A stretch of DNA of 64,000 nucleotides from Sthenelais limicola (GCA_942159475.1 OW804099.1:10121954-10185953), one strand, 5' to 3'. Shown: positions 20,539 to 33,856, counted from the stretch's first letter. Made by a program: numbers and translations. Notes: generated by a model not told the origin, from the sequence alone.

Positions 20539-21880
20539 GCGAAGGACGAGCGGCCGGCGGCCGTCCATGGCTGCTCGGTACGGACAGAAGTTTTCCCTTG
20601 CCTTATTCCTCACCGACATTGATGAAATGTCAGATCCACAAGGAGGGAAATGTTCTCTTGGAAAGGTTAATTGTGTTGTATTGTCAGGGTAAAGTGGTCT
20701 TCCATCTTATTGTGTGCCCATCGACGCACTCAAAGTTTCCATTCTACGGCCATAGGCTATGACTTGTCGCCGAGAGATACTTGCCTCAGTTTTCGCCGAT
20801 CACTGACACAGAAGTAGCTATGCTTTAACATCTCCCTTATTTTCCTAACTGCATGGATAAAACTTACCTACTTGCTAGTGAGTCCGTTGCATGAGGTATC
20901 GCTAAATAAATATTCCGTTTCGCTAAGCTACCGTTAACATGTCACTGTTGCACCTGTCGCCTCCGCTCTGTTAGGGGAGATTATTTAGCGGAGCACCTTT
21001 GGGGTATTCCACTAAATATTATGGGATCGAGTGGCTAAAAAAAGCTGGCTAACCCTTACGCAGTTAAGATGTAAATATCTTCAGATTTTCAGCGATGACC
21101 CGTTATTTTTCTTTTGCTTTCCTGATGTATACATATTCTACGAGCTGTAAGCATTATTAATCTTGGAATACGCATCGGAAATATGGTAACTTCGCCGTAA
21201 CGTTTGCCGTTTTAGATCAATTGAATTAAAAGGAACCAGTCGTAATAGAATTACAGAATTTACATGACTTGTAGATTCAACTCTCCCCCTTCAGAATCTA
21301 AAATCATTTCATGAAAGTAGTCAGTAGAAGTTGAGTAATCATTGAAGATGATGAGGGAACATTTTCTCACAGAAAACAACTACCGGGCATGTTAAGAAAA
21401 TCTTTTCACCAATGACCTCCATGCTCTTGTGTTGCCATGACAGCGATCCAGACTCTCACTGGTGGCACTGTTGACAGCCTGTCACACTGTGAGTGTACAG
21501 AGTTGGCTATTTTTTAAGCTACAGTTATATAGTATCAGCAAGGATCGTTGAAATTAATTTATAAGTTCACCAGTCTCTTCCATGGTATATCATAAACCTA
21601 GTACAGGGAAATTGTATTTAAAAACACTTTAAATGATCGTTGGCCTTGCCGCCAGTTATGATCCTAAGATACTGTTGTTAAGGGGGCACGTGCACAGCCT
21701 AATTATGTCGCCACATAGCGCCAATTTCCGTCCGTCTATTAACGAAACGATGCAACGATGCAACAGCGGCAGTTCTCATGCAACACTGGGAACGTCATTC
21801 TGCTGTCGCTCCGCTAATATAATTTTAACAGGCGATATCAACAAACCTAGTGCAACAGACCTCAGTACAACTATAAATGT

Positions 21881-22360
21881 AGATATGGGAATAACTTACT
21901 TGGTAGTGAGACATATACAGTAGGCTACAGCTAAACATGTTAATGATATGGTAATAACTTACTTGCTAGTGAGACATATACAGTACAGCTAAACATGTTA
22001 ATGATATAGTAATAACTTACTTGCTAGTGAGACATATACAGTACAGCTAAACATGTGGTAATAACTTACTTGCTAGTGAGACATATACAGTACAGCTAAA
22101 CATGTGGTAATAACTTACTTGCTAGTGAGACATATACAGTACAGCTAAACATGTTAATGATATGGTAATAACTTACTTGGTAGTGAGACATATACAGTAC
22201 AGCTAAACATGTTAATGATATGGTAATAACTTACTTGGTAGTGAGACATATACAGTACAGCTAAACATGTTAATGATATGGTAATAACTTACTTGCTAGT
22301 GAGACATATACAGTACAGCTAAACATGTTAATGATATGGTAATAACTTACTTGCTAGTGA
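21881..22360. repeat. 58-bp minisatellite carrying GTAAGT donors
   Basis: About nine units of 58 bp (some 49 bp) with core GGTAATAACTTACTTGCTAG. Read on the minus strand, each unit has CTAGCAAGTAAGT, a strong splice-donor-like sequence. Copy R has one unit fewer. Confidence 0.9.
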
Positions 22361-25040
22361 GAGTCCTTATCTCATGGAGGTGTCTACAGCAGGGTTTGGC
22401 TGGAGCCGTATATTATGGGGCACTTATGTATAACAATGGTGGAGACACCAGTACATGGCACCTTCCTCAGGCTTATATGTAGCCTGGTGTGTGATCATGG
22501 ACATGTCAGAGTTAATTTGGGCTTCAATTAACAAAACTTGATTATAAACTATTGTGCACCAATGTGTTGTAGCCCAGTCGCGGGGGCTCAGTGTAGGGAA
22601 GTTATTGCCAGAAATCATAAACACGAGGAAGACACATTTGTCATTAATTTAGAATTGATTAAGGCCTCATATAGTATAGAATAGTAAGTAGTAACTCCAC
22701 TGTTCAGTCTTAATAATAAACAAGAGGGATAAGCTTAGGACTAACCCATGAACTACAAGGATATGATATGCAAATTGCACCTATTGTTTTCAAATCATCC
22801 ACAATCTAATAGCACCTGCTGGGCCACTGTTTGGGGGCAGGAACTTAATGACAAGCAGGACAAGTTGAGATTAATGTTTTATTTTTGCACAAGTTTCTCA
22901 TGGTTGATCTAGACTACAGGCTTCACCTTGGCTGCTGCTGCTGTGATACATACAGCGGGGAAGCAATCAAACTAGCAGAGTCCCCCAGATGTATTGTTTA
23001 TTGATTATCAAAGGTTCATGTTGTTGGGCAGAGCCTCCTACTTGTTGTTATGTAGAGACATTGCAGCATAAGACACAAATATATTTGTCATACTTTATAT
23101 AGTAAAGAAGTTCTTGACCACAAGTTTATTCTGAATGCCAAAACCTAGGTAGTACATGTGCATGCTATCTGAGGTGTACCATTAGGAGCGGGTATAGTAG
23201 GGGTATTCATTAATGCATCAAATTACCTACATTATCAGCAAGTTTGGAATATTGGGGTGCGGGGGGGGGGTGGGGGGTGGTGCGGTAACTTTTGCAAAAT
23301 AATTTTGAATCAATTAATAAAGGGCATAAATTACATATAGAATGGTACTCGGTGTTGTAACAATTCTTCTGGAATCTCAGAGGGCATTCTATTTGGCTAG
23401 AGCGCATTTCGTTCTCACAAAACCGACATTGTTCACTACTGAAGTAATAGTAAGTTAGCTGGAGAAATAAAATGTTTGGTAAATGTTAACTGTCTGTATT
23501 TACTGAGACTAGTGACTGTTGATGTGAAGAATGACATAATACTGGGTTTGTTACAAGAGCTGTTATTTATTGTATCACTACTGCGACTATTCCCTGCTGC
23601 TGCGGAGGCAACCAAACACTACCAGGTCACATGACCTGTATTGTCAGCCAATAAGTACAACGCCGGGGCTATAAATAGACCTGACCTTAACCTGACCCGG
23701 AAGTAGAAGGTTTGATCCTGGGACCACCACTACACCATGTTGGACTGACCCTGTGTATGCCCTGCCTCACTGTACACATACAATATGGCTACACTGTCCT
23801 ACTACCCATGCAGACCGTACACATGATGCAACATCTAGTACAAATGTATAGTTGTGGACCCAGAACATTTCCCTCCTTCACCTGGAGAGGCCTGAGACAA
23901 AGCCAGTAACAATGTTTCCACCTAAACACAACATGGCGCACCTAATGTACACAGTTTCCTGCATTCTCAGCTACTGATTAACAATCTATTTTTTTACTTT
24001 TTGTTCCTTTCTAGCATTCTGAAAATCCTGACAAATCTTTTAGTAGCTGACCACAAAAATGTTGATATTTGTGCATCTGCGGAGCAATGCACATAACATG
24101 AACTGCTTTACTGGGGTTATTTACTAGTGTTTGGATCTACTGCAGACTGCAGTAGCCCTGGTATAAACAGGGTTTAGATATGTTGAGCTGAGAATGCAGT
24201 CAATCAAGGTATAAAGTTGTGGAGCACCAAGAGCCACCAGCAGTGAGCTGGGTGTCAATATAGCCTCATGTAACCAGCTCATGGTGCCCCCTGGTGGCTG
24301 GGGGTGAGGTGCCAGCCTCTAATGGCCGCCGCCATGTCTCCTGGTGTAGAGCCAGCTCCTCACCCCAACAACAACACATTCCTCTACGCCCCTCAATGCA
24401 GCATAGTTGCCTTTACATTGGTACTGTGCACCAGTTGTCTGCACACAACCACTCTCTGCTATGGTCTAAGGAGCTCACCCGGCCATGCACCTATAGAGAA
24501 TCAGGGTTTTGTCATCCAGAACAAGCAAATAATGAGTCTAAGGTTGCGGGATCTATAACATACAAGAATAGTTCAGTGCAATAATGTAGGTGACAATAGC
24601 AGAGATCTCCTTCACCTTGGATAGTCCTTCATTCAGTGTCAGGGGAGGCGTGCTTACAAATGCCCTATACATGTATATATAATATATACCCACATATACC
24701 TGTATATACATACATGCATATATCTTTATATACATACGTACATATACCTGTATATTCATACATGTATACACATGTATACCTATGTATAAAGGGCTGCTAC
24801 AACTACTGCTGCTGCGGGGGACTATATAACAGTGAATGTCTAACACACGACCGCCGGTGCTGCTGCTGCTGCAGGGGCGGTACTATACACAGATGATACA
24901 ATAGTTAGATATATTAGAGTACACCGCTATCTCTCACCTCATACACAGTAAGAACCTTATGGAATTCTCTTGGTCCATGTTTACACATATTGTATATATT
25001 CATGTCTCCTCCTCACCTTGCCATGGTTACCCAGCTGCAG
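22361..25040. other. Anonymous noncoding DNA
   Basis: No exon recognised. It includes a G-run at 23260-23280, a TATATAC-rich stretch at 24660-24790 and CTG repeats near 24810 and 24860. Short frames on both strands show no domain. Confidence 0.5.
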
Positions 25041-25388
25041 CCCTCAGGCAATACTACTTGTGGAGTTTGATGCAGTAAGTAATGACATGTTCACACCAAG
25101 TAGCAGAGACTGGGGGGCGGCCGCTACTGCAGCCCTCAGGCAATACTACTTGTGGAGTTTGATGCAGTAAGCAATGACATGTTCACACCAAGTAGCAGAG
25201 ACTGGGGGGCGGCCGCTACTGCAGCCCTCAGGCAATACTACTTGTGGAGTTTGATGCAGTAAGCAATGACATGTTCACACCAAGTAGCAGAGACTGGGGG
25301 GCGGCCGCTACTGCAGCCCTCAGGCAATACTACTTGTGGAGTTTGATGCAGTAAGCAATGACATGTTCACACCAAGTAGCAGAGACTG
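25041..25388. repeat. 92-bp tandem repeat, four units
   Basis: Units start CCCTCAGGCAATACTACTTG at 25041, 25133, 25225 and 25317. The first three end in GGGGCGGCCGC, giving three NotI sites. Units are nearly identical, with one GTAAGT/GTAAGC difference. Confidence 0.95.
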
Positions 25389-28300
25389 CTGCTGGGTGGC
25401 CAACACTTGTACACCTGCCAATAGTGACCACTGCCCAGTACAGAGCCTGAATACAGGGCAGCAAGTGCCATCAACACTTGTGGGGGCCATACAGTTCACA
25501 CTTAAGGGCCTGATCCACTAACGCAAACACACACCGTGCAGCAGCCATTATTTGCTAGAGAACATCACAGAAACCCTTCACACGGAGATATTGTATTTCA
25601 AGATAAAGACAAGATCAGAGAAAACAACTAGAATAAATTCCTCCCGCAGAGGGAGGGACGCCTCGAGTGTGACATCAGTGTCAGTGGATCAACCCTTTAT
25701 ACAGTAACCATGGTGATGAGGTAGGGATTGCCACCTGGTGGTGCCTGTTAGAAGTAATCACAAAAATAAATTCCTGCTTCTACTCTGATTCCCCCGTGCA
25801 CTGATGTTACACATGGGTGAGAGTGGGTTACACCGGGTCTCCGCACACCAACACTTTGATGGTTTCAAGGCTGCTACTCTCTAGCCAGGAGCATTACTAA
25901 GTTGAATTATTCTATCTATCAGAATGTGTGAAAAGAGAATTTAGTCTCAACAGCTACCGCAGCCACTTACAGTGGCTCAGAATATTGTCTACCATGGTTC
26001 TAGCATGCAGGAAATGTCCAGCCATAATTGTTAAATGTTGAAGGTGATAAGTTGCACGGAGACCTGCTGTATGCCACACCCTCCTCCACTGGGGGCTTGG
26101 GGGAAGCACCAACCTTTACTCTAACTGTAACATTGTATTAGTATTTATTAACTGCTGAATCTGCTGCTGGAATAGACTGAATGTATAGTTGCCAGATCCA
26201 ACATTCCATAGAAGCGGGTTTCACCACATAAGCATAACATTAGTAATAATAACAATAATCCAAGACTGTCCAGCGTGTGCCTGCTGCAGCACGCTGCAAT
26301 CATAACATTATTTCACTTTGGTACAAGCCAGCTTCACAGTGTACAGTCCACACACCGCTACTGACAAGTGCCACCCATGTATACAATAACATACTATTAT
26401 TATTATTATTATTCAGTTGCCAAGGTAACACTGGAATGTACATGTTGCTAAAAGTGGTCCCCCTCCCCCCAGTGCTGTGGGCAGGAGGGAGGGAGGGATG
26501 AAGGGACTACGCTATGTCCCATGCTGGTGTGATACATGACTAAGTGTAAGCTCTACGGGCTAAAACACTACCTACTACCACATACACAGTAGTGAGTAAT
26601 ACATTGTGAGATGACCATTGTCCAGTAGAGTGGTCAGTACACCCTTATATAGCTGGTTTAGTGACCATAGGAGCAAGAGGAGGAGAGACGGGGAGCACAG
26701 TGAGAATGAGAGAGACGGGAGAGCAGAGAGACAGACAGTCAGACAGAGAAAGAAGGAGAAACCAGAGAGAGAGAGAGAGAGAGAATGGAGACATTGCAAC
26801 ACTGCCCTCCACACCTGGCACCCCCTGGTGCCCCTGGTTACTGTAGCCAAGGTGAGCAGTCCACACTGGAGTAGGTACACATCGTCACGGTACATAAAGT
26901 GTGCTTGTATTCATTAACTACCTTAGCCTTGCTGTACCACCAATAATCCACCATATAGACCAGCAGCAGCTCTAGCTTCTACTACTGTAAGATGATGCAG
27001 CATCACATTAATAACATTCACACAAATAGAGTTCCAGTGTTGACTCAATGTACAGCACTAACTACTACACTACATGTTGTCCCCACATGTATTATTATTT
27101 CAACAGTCTAAATGAGTTGCTACCTTCCTACAACAAGAGAGAGTGAATGAGCTTCTACAACAGCACTTGCTCCTCCTCCTCCTCCTCCACAGATGGATAT
27201 GTACACAAAGCATGATGGTGCATGTTGCTCATGTATGCATGCCTTCTACACATGGCAGGTACACACGCACATACACATGTAGTACCATCAGTAGATATAT
27301 CAAGGCTGCTGCACATAGATAACGCTTCTTGCAGGATTGGCACAGATGGCAACCTTTAGCAACGCCCTGTAAGACTGGTGCACGCACACGTACCTCAGGT
27401 AAAGAGTTAAATAGTATTGATGGCTTTGCATGAACGTCCATGCACCGTATGGAGTAATAGTAGTGGCAGTAGTACAAGTCTGTCAGGATGAAGAGAGGTT
27501 GAGCACGTATACGGCGGCCACGTAAGGGCTCCCATGATGAGTGAATGCACACACAGTGATACACCAAGCATGAGCGATATAGACAATGCCTTAGACACAA
27601 CATGTATGAAACACATTGTGTTAAGTCTCATGCATGTATACGTGCACGTAAGGATCCTCCGTAGTGTGAAGGGAAACATAAGCTGCTCAGGGCGTGCCAC
27701 GGCCCACCTCTGCACACTACACGTAACACGTTAGAGAGCGTAAGGTAGGAACATGAGAACGTAGAAGTGTAAATAGTGAGGTTTAACAAGACATGGTCGA
27801 CCACTGTGTAGTGGACATAACTACCCACTCATACGTCTGCACTAGCAGAGGGAGCTGCAGCTGGAGCCAAGTCTTTACTTTTAGTCCTAAAATCTACATA
27901 AAAAGCTTCAGTTTTGCAATAGAAATTCCAAAGTTTTTACCAATTCTACAGCTGATTGTTTCTTGTTTTGTACAAATACAGCAGGCAGCGGCTGCAACTC
28001 CCCCATTGTGCTGGCAGCTTCACAACTCTACATTATGATTGGTCCAGGGAGCAGGTGCATGCTGGGTGAGCAGGTCACCAGTGGTAACCATGGTGATGTC
28101 TGCTGCCAGTAGCCTGCCCCCCTCCCACACTAACCGGCGTTACATATAGATATTTATGTATAATGATGATATATGGTAAATATAACGACACAACGTTTGA
28201 TATGGTCTAGCTGTTCAGTAAGTGCTCTACACATGACACAGACATATTTATACCGTTACCATAGTAACCCTACATCTTCCTCCAATACCCTCTGCGCTGC

Positions 28301-29572
28301 AATATGTGGCCCCGCGCCTGCCCACCCACCCTCGTACAATGTTCCTCTCCTTATAACAGCTCCGCCACACAATTGTTAATTAAGATCAGGGAAGCTAAAT
28401 ACAGTGCACGAGGCTAATTCTTGCCTCTACCAGACGCCATGAGAGCCAGGCAGCCATTACCTGACAGATTCCTAACACAAAATGTCGTCTGCTACCATGG
28501 CAGACACTTGCTGCATCCTGACTGCGGCCCTCACGTCCATCTGTCAACATTCTAGTCACATCAGAAAACTTGCCATTTTCATTTGTTCATAACATTTTGA
28601 AAGAGAAATTGACGGGGCACAATTGCACCGCTACAAGCTGTAACTAACATGCAGGCGACCACTCATAAATACAACAAAAGCTCAAGTTTTGATATTAAAC
28701 GACCCAAAGTGACGTCATCATCATCATCATCATTATACCTGAAGGTGGCTTGATTATAAGAACTGTAACAACACTAGTGACGACGACCGACGCCAGGGTC
28801 TGCTCAACTACTGTAGTATATAATTACACTGGGACTACAACCTGAGGCTGAGGCCTCCTAAACAATGCTTATAAATAACCCTAACCCTTTATTGCTATGT
28901 GATTATTAATTCTACCACAAATATATCACAAACATCCTCCTCCGCTACTAGTTTCAGTTGATCTTCTCATTGGTCCATTTGTAGGTCGCTTTGCATATCT
29001 TATCTCTTGAATACAGAGGAGGGAGGGGTGACGGCTCTTGTAGTAGCTTACATGTCCACCCTAGCTCGAGGTTATCATTAGTAGTAGTAGTTACTGAGGT
29101 ATGTGCATAATAGTCTCACAAGGTTTGGGAAGGTTTGCGATAGAGAGGGTTTGGGTTGAATGTTGGCTTATAATATGCTTCTATAATATGTAAAGCTTTA
29201 TCAACTAGAAAAGAGAGGCAAAGATCAGAAGTTGGTGGACTATCGTAGGTATTTTAGGATTCATCAATCTGAACTTGTAGAAAAAATTATAACTTTCCTT
29301 GAATCCTTGCTGGGCTTCTTGCCAAACAGGGAATCAATAATCTTGTTATTACTTCAGGTTTTGATGTAGTATGAATATATCTCTACACTCAGGTAATCTT
29401 GTACTCATAGATATCTCGTCAAAATCTATAGGCGTGTTGCCGGAGGGAAGGTTAGTATTTATACTTTGATATAATAATGGAATTACTACACAACTTTTCA
29501 GACCAAAACATGGTGATAAAGCATCAATTTAAAAGTACATTTGTGCAATCATTTGATTCAAATTTATTTTCT
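25389..29572. other. Anonymous noncoding DNA downstream of exon 6
   Basis: Holds a GAGAGA tract (26670-26790), a CTC-repeat (27168-27188), and a TGACGTCA octamer followed by TCATCA repeats at 28710. Several short frames on both strands lack any domain. I see no supported exon. Confidence 0.5.
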
Positions 29573-29578
29573 TGGCTG
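29573..29578 (-). terminator. Poly(A) signal AATAAA of gene 2
   Basis: AATAAA on the minus strand, 78 bp past the exon 6 stop codon, consistent with a short 3' UTR. Confidence 0.6.
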
Positions 29579-29656
29579 TTCTGTCTCCAGCTAGGGTGTG
29601 TGAGCTCTTACAGGCTAGAGGGTGGGTGGGACTGCCCCTGCTGGTGAAGCTGCTGC

Positions 29657-29809
29657 TTAAACTCGCTGTGGTTGGTGTGGTTGTTCAGGTGGGGGCATGG
29701 TGGTGGTGATGGGAGGAGGAGCTGACTGCTGCACCTTGTGCCACTTGGTCTCCTTGAACAGGAACCACAGGTTGGCGCCCCACACAGCCATGTTCAGGAA
29801 ACCAAAAAT
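29657..29809 (-). CDS. Synaptophysin-family protein, gene 2, exon 6 (last)
   Basis: A 153-bp coding part after acceptor GTTTCAG. It reads IFGFLNMAVWGANLWFLFKE, the fourth transmembrane helix and the FKET motif at the cytosolic face. A short Pro/Gln-rich tail (PPPITTTMPPPEQ) and TAA follow. The tail lacks the Tyr-Gly-Gln repeats of vertebrate synaptophysin and is much shorter, so dynamin-binding and phosphorylation features of that tail are absent. A possible internal donor after KWHK could give another C-terminus. Confidence 0.93.
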   Translation of the reverse strand: MFGFLNMAVWGANLWFLFKETKWHKVQQSAPPPITTTMPPPEQPHQPQRV

Positions 29810-31358
29810 CTGAAACACAAAAATAACTTGTAGTCACTTGTCGGCTACAATCTGGACTTAAGTCTATACAAAGTGGAACATAAGCCTTATATTACAGTAT
29901 AAGTATTTTATTGTGGTGAAATTTGAGCAGGAAGAAATGGCCCATTGATAACATGCATCTGTCATACGGATAACGGTATAGAAATATTGGCCTGATCTAT
30001 TGAAACCAACTGGTTAATCTGGAATGTAAACCTCGTTGTTTTATCTTTGCGGAAAGATCCTATGTATTTTAGACGGCCAAAAATATAACAAAAAAATGTT
30101 ATTTTCCTACATTGTTGTACTATATTATATTGGAGAGTATTTTAGTTGTTTTAAACGTAATTGTATAATATTATAATTTTGAAATTTTGCATTATTTGGT
30201 CTTTTCGATGACTTGAAACGTACCGCTTATGCGGAATTGTTTGTCGAAATAAAAATATGTTTTAAAAAAAAAAAAAAAGCATTGTGGGTTCTGTACATGT
30301 TGAATAAAGAGATGAACTGTGATGTAAGCACGTCTGTGATTGGTCTATATGACCATTTTGTCTATTATTTCCAAGTCAAAGTATAAAGAAAGAACTGTAT
30401 TTGAGGTTAAGAACTACTTGTGTGATTCAATGGCTCTTGTTTAGACTTTATTGTGCATCCAAGGCGCGACCTGTGGCCGCTTGTTGGCTAGAAAATAAAC
30501 TGTAAACTCAAGGCATTGAATCACACTTGAAGTTCTAACCTCTCGTTAAGTTCTATCTAATTAGTAAAGGTTTCTATATTGAATAAAGAAGTTTTGCATT
30601 GGATGAAGAGGTTTTGCATTAAATAAAGAGGTTTTGCATTGAATAATTGTAAATCACTCCCACTGCCTGTAGTCAAGGATACACTGGAATATCTGGAACT
30701 ATTTTCAAATGTATGGGTTCTATTTGTATGACACCCTGAGATATGAATAAAAATATTTTGAATATGATTGATTGGGTTTTGATTTTTTCCCCCAAAACGG
30801 GGTTTTATTCAATAATATAAAATACAATACTTTCATTTTTGCTTTGAATAAGGATGTTTTTCAAGCTGATCTCAGCATATTTCAAGGCTATCAAGTCCAT
30901 ATATCTGAACAATATTTAATAAGATTTTAGACTTTGTATGCTTGACTACAGAGCATGTGAAGCATCTGGAGCAATATTTGAGGCTCAATATGGCCGTGTG
31001 TGGACCATTGCAGTGGTACTTGTACATGTACATGTGTGTTTAAATAGGAAAATAATTTTGTTTAACATCGGGGTTAGTTGAAATTATTTAGACGGTCATG
31101 ATTAAGACAGAGTGCTGGGGTGATTCTTTTTTTTTCTTTTATCTTCTTCTGGGGTGATTCTTAATTTAATTCTTGATTTTAATTTCTGTATGCTTTGAAT
31201 TACCATTGATTTGTACTTTATATGATATGTTTTCGAAGTTGTTTAAACATCAGATTCTGTTAAAAATATTTGTCTTTTTTGTCAGCACTGACTGAGAACA
31301 TAGTACTTGATGTATAATGTAGTAGCTGAATAAAATATTAAACTACAAAAATACTTAC
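29810..31358. other. Intron between exons 6 and 5, with a retroposed-looking poly(A)
   Basis: AT-rich intron. At 30248-30277 the plus strand has AATAAA followed 10 bp later by 14 A, resembling the tail of a retroposed transcript. Three copies of AGGTTTTGCATT(G/A)AATAA-type words occur near 30580-30650. No exon seen. Confidence 0.6.
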
Positions 31359-31559
31359 AAGGGAGACGTTGAGGCTGGCAAAGTTGCCGTAAGACCTGGT
31401 AGTGCAGAGGACGCCAGATTCATCGGGTTTCTTGCACTCATCAGCATGCCTTAGCACTGTATCTGGGCTGGAGTAATACTTGAGGTGCGTCACGTTCTGT
31501 GCCCACGCAGATGTAGCAATGAGGAAGAGCACCGCAAACACTCCTGTTGCCACAAAGTC
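31359..31559 (-). CDS. Synaptophysin-family protein, gene 2, exon 5
   Basis: A 201-bp exon, 67 codons, phase 0 at both ends, with acceptor GCTGTGCAG and donor GTAAGTAT. It starts DFVATGVFAVLFLIATSAWA, transmembrane helix 3 of the family; SSAWA is the hallmark. The second lumenal loop carries two cysteines (DEC and VLC) that pair in synaptophysin, and possible N-glycosylation at QNVTH. It ends SLNVSL, leading into helix 4. Length and phase equal those of the vertebrate exon. Confidence 0.95.
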
Positions 31560-31677
31560 CTGCACAGCAAGAGAAAGAAGAGTAGTTATTAATAACATCA
31601 CTATTACCATAGATAACAAGGCAAGACATTGATAACATCACTATGTAGATAACAAGGCCATTGTCATAATAATTAAT

Positions 31678-33318
31678 AACAACATTACTGCCATTAATAA
31701 CATTACTGCCATTAATAACATTACTGCCATTAATAACATTACTGCCATTAATAACATTACTGCCATTAATAACATTACTGCCATTAATAACATTACTGCC
31801 ATTAATAACACTACTGCCATTAATAACACTACTGCCATTAATAACACTACTGCCATTAATAACACTACTGCCATTAATAACACTACTGTCATTAATAACA
31901 TTACTGTCATTAATAACATTACTGTCATTAATAACATTACTGTCATTAATAACATTACTGCCATTAATAACACTACTGCCATTAATAACATTACTGCCAT
32001 TAATAACACTACTGCCATTAATAACACTACTGTCATTAATAACATTACTGTCATTAATAACATTACTGTCATTAATAACATTACTGTCATTAATAACACT
32101 ACTGCCATTAATAACACTACTGTCATTAATAACACTACTGTCATTAATAACACTACTGTCATTAATAACATTACTGTCATTAATAACATTACTGTCATTA
32201 ATAACACTACTGTCATTAATAACACTACTGCCATTAATAACACTACTGCCATTAATAACACTACTGCCATTAATAACACTACTGCCATTAATAACACTAC
32301 TGCCATTAATAACACTACTGCCATTAATAACACTACTGTCATTAATAACACTACTGTCATTAATAACACTACTGTCATTAATAACATTACTGTCATTAAT
32401 AACATTACTGTCATTAATAACATTACTGCCATTAATAACACTACTGCCATTAATAACATTACTGCCATTAATAACATTACTGCCATTAATAACACTACTG
32501 TCATTAATAACATTACTGTCATTAATAACATTACTGTCATTAATAACACTACTGCCATTAATAACACTACTGTCATTAATAACACTACTGTCATTAATAA
32601 CATTACTGTCATTAATAACATTACTGTCATTAATAACACTACTGTCATTAATAACACTACTGCCATTAATAACATTACTGTCATTAATAACATTACTGCC
32701 ATTAATAACACTACTGCCATTAATAACACTACTGCCATTAATAACATTACTGTCATTAATAACATTACTGCCATTAATAACATTACTGTCATTAATAACA
32801 TTACTGTCATTAATAACACTACTGTCATTAATAACACTACTGCCATTAATAACATTACTGCCATTAATAACATTACTGCCATTAATAACATTACTGCCAT
32901 TAATAACACTACTGTCATTAATAACATTACTGTCATTAATAACATTACTGCCATTAATAACATTACTGCCATTAATAACATTACTGCCATTAATAACATT
33001 ACTGCCATTAATAACACTACTGCCATTAATAACACTACTGTCATTAATAACATTACTGCCATTAATAACACTACTGCCATTAATAACATTACTGTCATTA
33101 ATAACATTACTGTCATTAATAACACTACTGCCATTAATAACATTACTGCCATTAATAACATTACTGCCATTAATAACATTACTGTCATTAATAACATTAC
33201 TGTCATTAATAACACTACTGCCATTAATAACACTACTGTCATTAATAACACTACTGTCATTAATTACACTACTGTCATTAATAACACTACTGCCATTAAT
33301 AACACTACTGTCATTCTA
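31678..33318. repeat. 18-bp minisatellite in the intron between exons 5 and 4
   Basis: About 90 units of ATTAATAACATTACTGCC with two variable positions (CAT/CAC and GCC/GTC). The period is divisible by three, so a 539-codon minus-strand frame of LLMAVM-type hexapeptides stays open; it is not a gene. The order of variants appears identical in copy R. Confidence 0.97.
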
Positions 33319-33648
33319 CCACACTACCATTGTCATTAACACCACTGTCTTGAAAGATGATATAAGATATTAGATCAAATCTATTGTTTCAATGTTTAAC
33401 TTTCTGAATATATTACTTTTCAGGTTTTCAGGTTTCAGGTCATTTTCACGGGCACAACTGACACAACTCACATGTGAATGTTTTTTCAACATCATTAATA
33501 AATCTCTTTGAAATCATTAATAAATATTTGTTGTTAAATTTAAGAAACAGGCTTTCAATCCTCCGACTATTTGGGAGTTACGTCCCACCGATGGCCCCTT
33601 GTAATGGCAATAAACGTATCAACAACGTTGTAACAAAAGTCTACTCAC

Positions 33649-33856
33649 CACGATGGGGATGAGGTCCATCCTGCGGTATTTCTCATCAAAGAAGATGTAG
33701 ATTGCGAGGATGGCCATACAGTAGAGGAAGGCCATCACGCCCACAAACACATAGAATTCACTGGCCGAGGCAAAGTCACCGTACACGTACAAGTTATCCT
33801 GACCAGTAGAGTTGCTATTGGGGCAGAATGGTTGCTTAAACTCCTGACTACTCAGC
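33649..33856 (-). CDS. Synaptophysin-family protein, gene 2, exon 4
   Basis: A 208-bp exon completing the split Arg codon from exon 3, with acceptor GTTTGCAG and donor GTGAGTAG. It encodes the end of lumenal loop 1 with a cysteine (PFCPN) and an N-glycosylation sequon (NST), then YGDFASASEFYVFVGVMAF, transmembrane helix 2, and the cytosolic DEKYRRMDLIPIV. YGD..S..EF and KYR are family landmarks. It lies 2.1 kb from exon 3 and 2.1 kb from exon 5. Confidence 0.95.

Larger units (their letters stand above)
19705..21880. other. Noncoding DNA with a GC-rich CRE-containing patch
   Basis: Mostly AT-rich. A short GC-rich patch at 20530-20600 contains a TGACGTCAGC element and GGCCGGCGGCC. The frame at 20478-20762 has no recognisable domain. 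Promoter activity is possible but unproven. Confidence 0.45.
1..33654. repeat. Tandem segmental duplication, copy L
   Basis: This unit repeats at about 35246-64000 with the same order of exons, transposons and minisatellites. The offset between matching points is about 34.6-34.8 kb at the left, 36.1 kb near 11 kb, and 30.35 kb from 22 kb onward. The drop reflects the 5667-bp retrotransposon present only here, plus array-length differences. Matching starts near 1150, where the GA array gives way to alignable sequence. The true left edge lies outside the window. The identity estimate comes from reading the two copies side by side and comparing open frames, not from an alignment. Confidence 0.95.

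Noticed and set aside
21881..22360. CRISPR-like regular repeats (also 25041-25388 and 35380-35968)
   Set aside because: Repeats are directly tandem with no unique spacers, the genome is eukaryotic and there are no cas genes.
26575..26917. Overlapping frames on both strands around a GAGAGA tract
   Set aside because: Open because of simple sequence; identical in copy R and with no family features.
28455..28545. Possible first exon (MDVRAAVRM on the minus strand) below a TGACGTCA site
   Set aside because: Only a short Met-led frame with weak donors and no resemblance to the conserved synaptophysin N-terminus.
31641..33260. 539-codon LLMAVM-repeat frame, also 61987-63606
   Set aside because: An 18-bp intronic minisatellite; the frame is open only because 18 is divisible by three. 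Not a membrane protein gene.
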